Shown in pieces: positions 1 to 5,598 of a stretch of 8,962 bases of DNA. Both the position numbers and the translations under genes were made by a program. Position 1 is the first letter of the stretch; each line of letters starts with the position of its first letter. Source of the DNA: Akkermansiaceae bacterium (GTDB lineage: Bacteria; Verrucomicrobiota; Verrucomicrobiia; Verrucomicrobiales; Akkermansiaceae); the NCBI GenBank assembly GCA_028293225.1, contig JAQGPE010000228.1:1-8962 (forward strand), read 5' to 3'. The notes beneath the pieces were generated by a model. That model searched no databases and was not told where the DNA came from. It worked only from the letters and a program-made list of their open reading frames with translations.

Positions 1-22
1 GGCAGAGCGGACGACGAGGCGC

Positions 23-1789
23 CTACTCCATCAGCTCCGGATAATACTTCATCGCGAGGCCCACGGTGTTCTCCATGATCACGCTGCTGAGCGGCGTTCT
101 CACCGCTTCTTCGGCCATCGCCACGCACTCGGCGTAGTTGGCGGCGCGGATGGCGCGGCTGATGCGTGGCACCTGGTGCGGGCCGACAGAGAGTTCCTGG
201 ACGCCGAGGCCCAGGAGCAGAGGGGTCAGGCGCAGGTCGCCGGCGGTTTCACCGCAGACGCCGGTCCAGATGCCGGCGTTCTCGGCGGCTTCGACGGTCT
301 TGCGGATCAGGCGGATCACCGCCGGGTGGGTCGGACGGTAAAGGTCGGCGACGTGGTGGTTCACGCGGTCGACGGCGACGGTGTACTGGATCAGGTCATT
401 GGTGCCGATCGAGAAGAAATCGACTTCCGGGGCGATCAGGTCGGCGATCACCGCGGCGCTGGGCACCTCGATCATCACGCCGGTTTCCAGCTTCGGGTCG
501 AAGGGCACGCCGGCGCGGTCGAGTTCGTCCATGGCTTCCCGCAGGAAATCCTTGGCACGACGGACTTCACCCAGGCCGGAGACCAGCGGGAACATCACGG
601 CGACCTTGCCGTGGGCGCTGGCGCGCAGGATCGCGCGGAGCTGCTCCTTGAACATCGCCGGGCGGTCGAGCGAGACGCGGATGCCGCGCCAGCCCAGGAA
701 AGGATTCGGTTCCGGCTCGGTCAGCGGCTCGACCGGGAGCTTGTCGCCGCCGGCATCCAGGGTGCGGATGATGATCGGGTGCGGGGCCAGGCTCTTCGCC
801 AGCCGGGAGTAGACCTCCGCCTGCTGGTGCTCGCCGGGCATCTGCTCGCCATCCAGCAGCAGGAACTCGGTGCGGTAGAGGCCGACGCCCTTGGCCCCGC
901 TTTGTTGGATCAGGGCCAGTTCGTCGATGAACTCGATGTTGGCGGAAAGGGTGATCTTGCGGCCGTCGGTGGTCGTGGTGGCGGCGTCGCGTTGCGCCTC
1001 CAGCTCCAGGCGGACGCGTTCCTTGCGGGCCTGGAGTTCCTGGTAGCGGGCCTGCGTTTCCTCGGTTGGATTGAGGATCAGCTTGCCGGAGTAGCCGTCG
1101 AGAATGGCCGGCGTCAGGGTCCGGACCTCCAGGACGGCGCCCTCCACGCCCACGATCGCGGGTAGACCAAGCGAGCGGGCCAGGATGGCGGTGTGGGAGT
1201 TGACGCTGCCGACTTCGGTGGCGAAGCCCATCACCTGCTTGCGGTCCATGGCCGCGGTGTCGGACGGGTTGAGATCGTAGGCGACCAGGATGTGGTGGCC
1301 GTTGGCCTGCTCCTCGCCGGGGGCGTCCTCGTCGGCGCTGAAGTTTCGCAGCACCCGTTGGCAGACATCCTCCAGGTCGGCGGTGCGCTCGCGCAGATAC
1401 AGGTCCGGCACGCGGCGCATGGCCTCCAGGAAATGCTGCATCACCGCGTAGAAGGCGAATTCCGCATTTTGCAGGCGCTCGGAGATGGCCTCCGCGACCC
1501 GGTCGAGCAGGGCGCGGTCCTCCAGGACCATGAGGTGGGCCTCGAAAATCAGGCTGTCGCCTTCACCGGAGATCGCCTGGATGCGCTGCTGCAGCTCGGC
1601 CAGCTGGCCCTTGGTGACCTCCAGGGCTTGGCGGAAGCGTTCCTGCTCATCAGCAACATCAGCCGTCGAGATGGCGTAGACTTCCGGCGCGCGGAAGCCG
1701 CGGGCGGAGACATGCACGGGCCCAATGCCGATCCCTGGGGAGACCGGGAGTCCCTGCAACACAGTTTCCTTTGGCGCGGTCTTCGGCAT
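23..1789 (-). CDS. ptsI: Phosphoenolpyruvate-protein phosphotransferase (PTS Enzyme I)
   Basis: Cytoplasmic Enzyme I takes phosphate from PEP onto a histidine and passes it to His15 of HPr, the first step of the phosphotransferase system. The 588-residue length is normal for the family. In order: an N-terminal HPr-binding region (about 10-150); the phosphohistidine motif SHTAILARS with the active His at residue 199; and the PEP-binding TIM barrel (about 275-575) with GVGLYRTEF (301-309), RTLDAGGDK (342-350), EVPSA (441-445), the signature FFSIGTNDLIQYT (458-470) and GVCGETAGD with catalytic Cys512. All expected catalytic residues are present. The histidine motif reads GSVNSHTA where GG(R/K)TSHTA is commoner; this is minor. 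It lies 68 bp after ptsH on the same strand, so the two are probably co-transcribed. GAGG directly abuts the ATG with no spacer; an upstream ATG (minus strand, about 1802) is out of frame. Only 22 bases follow the stop, so the downstream neighbour is unseen. Confidence 0.97.
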   Translation of the reverse strand: MPKTAPKETVLQGLPVSPGIGIGPVHVSARGFRAPEVYAISTADVADEQERFRQALEVTKGQLAELQQRIQAISGEGDSLIFEAHLMVLEDRALLDRVAEAISERLQNAEFAFYAVMQHFLEAMRRVPDLYLRERTADLEDVCQRVLRNFSADEDAPGEEQANGHHILVAYDLNPSDTAAMDRKQVMGFATEVGSVNSHTAILARSLGLPAIVGVEGAVLEVRTLTPAILDGYSGKLILNPTEETQARYQELQARKERVRLELEAQRDAATTTTDGRKITLSANIEFIDELALIQQSGAKGVGLYRTEFLLLDGEQMPGEHQQAEVYSRLAKSLAPHPIIIRTLDAGGDKLPVEPLTEPEPNPFLGWRGIRVSLDRPAMFKEQLRAILRASAHGKVAVMFPLVSGLGEVRRAKDFLREAMDELDRAGVPFDPKLETGVMIEVPSAAVIADLIAPEVDFFSIGTNDLIQYTVAVDRVNHHVADLYRPTHPAVIRLIRKTVEAAENAGIWTGVCGETAGDLRLTPLLLGLGVQELSVGPHQVPRISRAIRAANYAECVAMAEEAVRTPLSSVIMENTVGLAMKYYPELME

Positions 1790-1857
1790 CCTCGGGAGTC
1801 ATGCTGAGGGGCCAGCGCGCCGGGTCAAAGCAGAAATGCGCCCGGATGACGTGGAGC

Positions 1858-2124
1858 TCAATCTTCTTCGAACTTGCGGGAAATCAGATCGGCCAATGCA
1901 TCCAGAGCGGCTTCGGAATCCGAGCCGTCGGCAGATACAATGATGACGGAGCCGTTGCCGGCAGCCAGCATCATCAGTCCCATGATCGACTTGCCGTCGA
2001 CCTCTTCGCCGTCTTTTTCGACGCGAACATCCGCTTGGAAACGGCTGGCCGTCTTCACAAACTGGGCTGCGGGACGTGCGTGGATACCCAGTTTGTTCTG
2101 GATGGTGAATTCTCGTTGCGCCAT
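1858..2124 (-). CDS. ptsH: Phosphocarrier protein HPr
   Basis: An 88-residue HPr, the small cytoplasmic phosphocarrier between Enzyme I and EIIA domains. The active-site motif GIHARPA carries the phospho-accepting His at residue 15. The regulatory site motif GKSIMGLMML places a serine exactly at residue 46, the residue phosphorylated by HprK in Gram-positive bacteria. The length and spacing of both sites match the family, so this is a full HPr rather than an Npr-like variant lacking Ser46. The hprK gene nearby on the same strand supports Ser46 phosphorylation as a real regulatory event here. No Shine-Dalgarno is visible upstream (the bases before ATG are CACCTTTTACG). The start is fixed by the conserved distance to His15. 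The gene is followed by ptsI after 68 bp and is divergent from the plus-strand gene at 2269, across a 144-bp region with an inverted repeat. Confidence 0.97.
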   Translation of the reverse strand: MAQREFTIQNKLGIHARPAAQFVKTASRFQADVRVEKDGEEVDGKSIMGLMMLAAGNGSVIIVSADGSDSEAALDALADLISRKFEED

Positions 2125-2187
2125 CGTAAAAGGTGGGCTCGGCCCGGGGGGACTTTAGAAGCACGCTTTCCCCGCTTCCAAGGCAAT

Positions 2188-2229
2188 TTTTCAACGCATG
2201 TTGGGAAGAGCCCTGTAAAGCGTTGAAAA
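2188..2229. repeat. Perfect 10-bp inverted repeat in the ptsH / secreted-protein divergent intergenic region
   Basis: TTTTCAACGC (2188-2197) and its exact reverse complement GCGTTGAAAA (2220-2229) are separated by 22 bases, about three helical turns centre to centre. It sits between the divergent starts of ptsH (2124) and the plus-strand gene (2269). It lacks the GC-rich stem and trailing T-run of a terminator, so an operator with two half-sites or an RNA hairpin in either 5' leader is likelier. No convincing -35/-10 pair could be placed for either gene, although TTGAAA is contained in the arms on both strands. The function is inference only. Confidence 0.5.
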
Positions 2230-2268
2230 CCCTCGGACTACCCTGCGCGCTTTGGTAAGAATGGGAGC

Positions 2269-3186
2269 ATGAAAAGTTGGATCGTGGCGGTTTTTGCGCT
2301 GCCCGTGCTGGGGATCGCCCTGCACGGCGCGGAGCGAGCGGGGGAGAATCCCGGCAAAACAGAGGTAAGGGCATCCGACATCGGCGTGAACGCGGACATC
2401 ATCGGCCTGTTGGGGCGCCCGCTCGGCGAGATGATGACCGTGACTGGAATCTATGATCCGGACAACCGGAGAAACGAAGGAGTCGTCAACCTGATCCGAG
2501 TCACCAAAGTAAATGGCCGGGAACTGCCTGTCCCGGTGGACATCGAGTCCCAGGAGTACGGTCTCGGCACTCCGTCCCGCTTTCCGGCAGGTGAAGTCCT
2601 CGAGTGGCGAGGGTGCGAGCTGGGAGGATATCGCAATTTCAGCAATGAGTTCATCCTCGAATATCGAGCTACTGGTGGGAGCTCATTCCAGCAGGCGCAG
2701 GGATTTGGCTTTTATACGACCTTCGGCATCGTAAAGCCGCCGGCCCCCATGGGTTCTTCTCCCGTGGTTGTTGCCCCGGCGACAGCTCCGGAAAAGAGCC
2801 AGATCCGGACTGAAGACATCGGTAAAAGTGAAATCATTTTAGGACGATTGGGGGTTCCCGTCGGGAGCGTGGCAACGGTCACTGCCACCTATGATCCTGA
2901 ATTTCAGACAGCTTTCCCCGCCAAGGTAATCCGCGTGACCAAAGTGAATGGAAAGGAATTGTCGGCTCCGGTGGACATTGGGGCGGCGGTTTTCTTGTGG
3001 GATCCGCCGCTGGAATTACCGTTGGGTAAGGCCTTCGAGTGCCGCGGTAGCGAAACGGGGGTGTATGGCCCCATCAGTCCGGACTTCTACCGGGAATATC
3101 TGCAGGCGGGAGGAAAGTCAGAGCCGCCGAAGACAGCTCCCGGCTTCCATACCTCTTTTCAACTTATCGCGTATTCCATCAAGTAG
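2269..3186 (+). CDS. Secreted protein of unknown function with two tandem copies of one domain
   Basis: This 305-residue protein matches no family I can name. Residues 1 to about 20 (MKSWIVAVFALPVLGIALHG) look like a signal peptide, so it is probably exported to the periplasm or surface. The mature part is an internal duplication: repeat 1 (about 33-155) and repeat 2 (about 178-302), joined by a Pro/Ala-rich linker (156-177). Both share the order DIG, a LG-x-P-x-G turn, a YDP motif, (L/V)IRVTKVNG(R/K)EL, PVDI, a C-R-G or R-G-C element before an E-x-G-x-Y motif, then F-x-x-EY and GF-x-T(S/T)F. The alternation suggests beta-sandwich folds, which is inference. Similar lineage-specific hypothetical proteins exist in Verrucomicrobia and Planctomycetes, as I recall. 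GGGAG ends one base before the ATG. The gene points against hprK, ptsH and ptsI, lies only 30 bp from the hprK stop, and has lower GC than its neighbours (32/60 at 2821-2880 against 44/60 at 3541-3600). Confidence 0.85.
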   Translation: MKSWIVAVFALPVLGIALHGAERAGENPGKTEVRASDIGVNADIIGLLGRPLGEMMTVTGIYDPDNRRNEGVVNLIRVTKVNGRELPVPVDIESQEYGLGTPSRFPAGEVLEWRGCELGGYRNFSNEFILEYRATGGSSFQQAQGFGFYTTFGIVKPPAPMGSSPVVVAPATAPEKSQIRTEDIGKSEIILGRLGVPVGSVATVTATYDPEFQTAFPAKVIRVTKVNGKELSAPVDIGAAVFLWDPPLELPLGKAFECRGSETGVYGPISPDFYREYLQAGGKSEPPKTAPGFHTSFQLIAYSIK

Positions 3187-3216
3187 AGAGGGGGCGTTCT
3201 CTCGTGGCGCGGTCAA

Positions 3217-4176
3217 TCACACCGAGCCGCCCCCGGCCATGTGGCGGAGCAGGCGCTGGTTGAACTCATCCGCCATGTTGTAGCCCAGGCGGCGGAGCTG
3301 CTGGTCGAGCGCGGCGATCGCCACCATGCGGGCGGTATCGCGGCCCGGGGCAACCGGGACTTCCACGTGCGGGACCTGCTGGCCCAGGATTTCGAAGGAT
3401 TTCGGCTGCAGGCCCAGGCGGTCGACCTCGTTCTGGTCGGCATGGGCGGTTAGAGTGACCACCAGGTCGAGGCGTTTTTCCGGGCGGATCGAGGCGAGGC
3501 CGTAGAGGTTGGCGACATTGACGATGCCGATGCCGCGGATTTCCAGGTAGCCGCGCGACAGGGCGGGGGCGGAGGCGGTCAGCTCGCCGCCCGCGTATTT
3601 CACCCTCACCATGTCATCGGCGACCAGTGCGCCGCCGCGCTCGATCAGGCCGACGGCGGTTTCGCTCTTGCCGGTGCCGCTCTTGCCCATGATCAGGACG
3701 CCGATGCCGCGCAGGTCGACCATGCAACCGTGCAGGGTCACGCTGGGCGCGAACTCGTTTTCCAGCCGCAGGGTGGCGGTGTTCAGGAACTTCATGGTCA
3801 CCAGCATGGTGCCGAAAACCGGGATGCGGTGCTCCGCGGCGATGGCCATCAGCTCATCGCTCAGACGGCCGCCGCGGGAGACGACGATGCCGGGGATCTC
3901 CCGCTCGCACATGCGGCGAAAGCGTTCCGCGCTCATGTGCGGGGTGAGCTTTTTCAGGTAGGACATCTCCGAGTTGCCCAGCACCTGCAGACGTTTCTTG
4001 GCGAAGTAGCTGAAAAAGCCGGCCAGCGCGAGGCCCGGACGGTTCGGCGCCGGTTCGCTGATCGGTCGCTCGAAGCCGTGCTTCTCCCCGTGCAGGGTCA
4101 GGGACAGCGCCGTCGCGTGGCGCTCGAAAAATTCTCCGATGGTGATCGAGGCCGTCTGCTTGACGCGGGGTGTCAT
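3217..4176 (-). CDS. hprK: HPr kinase/phosphorylase
   Basis: A bifunctional cytoplasmic enzyme that phosphorylates HPr at Ser46 using ATP or pyrophosphate and removes that phosphate by phosphorolysis. At 319 residues it has the usual length. An N-terminal regulatory domain (about 1-135) is followed by the catalytic domain with the active-site histidine in TLHG (His149), a Walker A loop GKSGTGKS (164-171), an acidic pair VADD (Asp187, Asp188), the HprK signature LEIRGIGIVNV (211-221) and the PVAPGRD loop (274-280). All hallmark motifs are intact. The start is set by the N-terminal family alignment and an in-frame TAG five codons upstream. GGAG directly abuts the ATG with no spacer, an unusual arrangement. 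It follows the fadL-like gene by 73 bp on the same strand and converges with the plus-strand gene at 2269-3186, which separates it from ptsH, its substrate gene. Confidence 0.97.
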   Translation of the reverse strand: MTPRVKQTASITIGEFFERHATALSLTLHGEKHGFERPISEPAPNRPGLALAGFFSYFAKKRLQVLGNSEMSYLKKLTPHMSAERFRRMCEREIPGIVVSRGGRLSDELMAIAAEHRIPVFGTMLVTMKFLNTATLRLENEFAPSVTLHGCMVDLRGIGVLIMGKSGTGKSETAVGLIERGGALVADDMVRVKYAGGELTASAPALSRGYLEIRGIGIVNVANLYGLASIRPEKRLDLVVTLTAHADQNEVDRLGLQPKSFEILGQQVPHVEVPVAPGRDTARMVAIAALDQQLRRLGYNMADEFNQRLLRHMAGGGSV

Positions 4177-4230
4177 CTCCTTTTCAGCCTAGTCGTTTCC
4201 GCCCGCGGCTGGCGATGGGAAAAGCTGCCC

Positions 4231-4245
4231 GCGGCAAGTCGCCGC
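4231..4245 (-). terminator. Weak hairpin just after the fadL-like stop codon
   Basis: On the minus strand, a few bases after the fadL-like stop, GCGGC-GACTT-GCCGC forms a 5-bp GC stem, followed by GGGCAGCTTTTCCC. An alternative fold uses TGCC/GGCA, ending nearer the four Ts. The stem is short and the T-run brief, so it may be only a partial terminator or chance in GC-rich DNA. If it is leaky, hprK could be read from the fadL promoter. Confidence 0.22.
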
Positions 4246-4249
4246 AGGT

Positions 4250-5470
4250 TCAGAACTGGGTGGCGATGCCGAGCGAAACGACATCGGCGGACGCGCTGGC
4301 CTTGCCGTGGAAGAAGCCGGTGGCGGCGGTGCCTTCGTTGATCCGGACATCATCCGCAAAAATGTGGGTGTAGCCCGCGTCGAGCTTCCAGTTTTCCAGA
4401 AACTGCCAGCTGATGCCGGTGGAGAGCCAGAAGCGGTCGGAATCCGGGATGCGCAGGGTCAGGCGCGAGTCCGGCACCGGGCTCTGGTCCCAGGCGAGGC
4501 CCGCGCGCCAGGTCAGGGTCGGGGTCGCCCGCCAGGTGGTGCCGAGCGAAATGCGCCAGGCGTCATCCCACTGCTCCTGCACGGCGGTCGGCTGGACCGG
4601 GGCGCTGGGGATGATGGGGGCGAGCTGCTTGAACTTGCTCCAGTTCGTCCAAACCACGTCGCCATGGATCGACCAGTCGCCCATTTCGTGGACGGCGCTG
4701 AATTCCACGCTGTCCGGCAGCTCCACATCGAGGGTGGTGAAGCCGTTGAAAATGGGGACCACCGAGACCGCGCGGCCTTCCAGGGTGAGATCGACCGACG
4801 AGCGGTAGGCGAGGCCGAAGCGGGTGCAGGCATTCGGCTCATAGAGCACGCCGAAATTATAGCCGTAGCCCCAGTCATTGCCGCCGATGTCGAGCAGCGG
4901 TTGCGTATTGGGCAGAGTGGAGTTCAGCTTGCCATCGGCGCGCTGGGCGTCGAAGCCGGCGCCGATCGACCACTGCTCATTGATCCGCCAAGCCAGGGAG
5001 GGATTGAGATTGATCGTGGTCAGCTCGCTGAAGTCGCCATCGCTGCGGGCGCTGAAGGACACCGGGTAGTTGGTGCGCAGGCCGTAGGTGGTGTAGGCGC
5101 CGAAGCCGAGCGACAGGCTGTCGGTGATTTTCCCCGCCGCGTAGAAATAGGGCACGTAGGCCTCCTTGGCGACATTGCCGGCGTAGGCCGGGATCGGGCC
5201 GGTCGCACCGGCCGGGGTGAAACGCCCGGCGACCTCGACGTGGCCCAGGATCGCGCTGCCGCCGACGGCAAAGGACCAGCGATCCTTCAGCAAAAGCATC
5301 GCGGCCGGGTTCGAGGCAATCACCGAGGCGTCATCGGCGATCGCGGCCTCGCCGGAAAACGCCCGCCCGGCGCCGGTGGCGGAGCGCTCCTGAAGCTGGA
5401 AGCCGGCCGCGAGGCTGGGGCAGGCCGAAGCGACGAGAAAAACCGGGGCGAGGAAGCGGTGAAGTTTCAT
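4250..5470 (-). CDS. FadL/OmpP1-family outer-membrane transporter
   Basis: A 406-residue outer-membrane beta-barrel of the FadL/OmpP1/TodX family, which lets long-chain fatty acids or other hydrophobic compounds cross the outer membrane. Residues 1-21 or 1-22 form a signal peptide (basic KLHR, hydrophobic core, SLAA cleavage region). The mature N-terminus AGFQLQERSATGAGRAFSGE, then AIADDAS and NPA (54-56), closely follows the conserved N-terminal plug of E. coli FadL. Many alternating aromatic and polar strands follow, and the chain ends in IATQF, a C-terminal phenylalanine typical of barrel proteins recognised by the assembly machinery. It is slightly shorter than E. coli FadL (about 446). 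Substrate cannot be read from sequence, so no gene symbol is given. There is no Shine-Dalgarno before the ATG. It lies 73 bp upstream of hprK on the same strand and 128 bp downstream of the glycosidase-like gene. Confidence 0.93.
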   Translation of the reverse strand: MKLHRFLAPVFLVASACPSLAAGFQLQERSATGAGRAFSGEAAIADDASVIASNPAAMLLLKDRWSFAVGGSAILGHVEVAGRFTPAGATGPIPAYAGNVAKEAYVPYFYAAGKITDSLSLGFGAYTTYGLRTNYPVSFSARSDGDFSELTTINLNPSLAWRINEQWSIGAGFDAQRADGKLNSTLPNTQPLLDIGGNDWGYGYNFGVLYEPNACTRFGLAYRSSVDLTLEGRAVSVVPIFNGFTTLDVELPDSVEFSAVHEMGDWSIHGDVVWTNWSKFKQLAPIIPSAPVQPTAVQEQWDDAWRISLGTTWRATPTLTWRAGLAWDQSPVPDSRLTLRIPDSDRFWLSTGISWQFLENWKLDAGYTHIFADDVRINEGTAATGFFHGKASASADVVSLGIATQF

Positions 5471-5481
5471 GGCGTCGATCC

Positions 5482-5497
5482 GCGGAACGGTTTCCGC
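5482..5497 (-). other. Small perfect hairpin in the leader of the fadL-like gene
   Basis: GCGGAA (5482-5487) and TTCCGC (5492-5497) form a perfect 6-bp stem with a 4-base loop, eleven bases upstream of the fadL-like ATG. That is where a ribosome-binding site would normally lie, and none is present. It may affect translation start or be a protein-binding site; short GC-rich stems are frequent by chance here. Confidence 0.3.
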
Positions 5498-5498
5498 A

Positions 5499-5528
5499 GA
5501 TAGACCGTCAGGCTGACCGGAAAGTAAA
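5499..5528 (-). promoter_or_regulatory. Tentative sigma70-like promoter for the fadL-like gene with a palindrome in its spacer
   Basis: On the minus strand TTTACT (5523-5528; 4 of 6 matches to TTGACA) and TCTATC (5499-5504; 3 of 6 matches to TATAAT) are 18 bp apart. The 11-bp palindrome GTCAGCCTGAC (5507-5517, 5-bp arms around one base) lies wholly in the spacer, a classic position for a repressor site. The -10 element is weak, so this is a suggestion based on arrangement. A start near 5491 would leave a leader of about 20 bases. Confidence 0.28.
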
Positions 5529-5598
5529 CTTCAGGCAAGATCTCTCAGCGACACCATCGCGCGTGCTGCCGATGAGCCGCCGGCCCCGGGTGGGAATC

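Noticed and set aside
176..1165. Long plus-strand open frame of 329 codons antisense to ptsI
   Set aside because: It is the shadow of a GC-rich conserved gene; the product is a low-complexity Gly/Asp/Val/Arg mix without motifs, while the minus strand encodes full Enzyme I.
1790..1857. Possible attenuator between ptsH and ptsI (CCGGG/CCCGG arms)
   Set aside because: The stem has only 5 bp around a 16-base loop, with no T-run; it is expected by chance at this GC content.
1799..2374. Minus-strand frame of 191 codons spanning ptsH and the intergenic region
   Set aside because: It is out of frame with ptsH, runs across the inverted repeat and into the plus-strand gene, and encodes an Arg/Ser-rich product without motifs.
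3186..3203. GAGAG/CTCTC hairpin between the convergent plus-strand gene and hprK, considered as a terminator
   Set aside because: The stem has only 5 bp, an 8-base loop and no T-run on either side.
4307..5503. Long plus-strand open frame of 398 codons antisense to the fadL-like gene
   Set aside because: Same cause: biased Gly/Ala/Val/Arg composition and no recognisable domain, against clear FadL motifs and signal peptide on the other strand.
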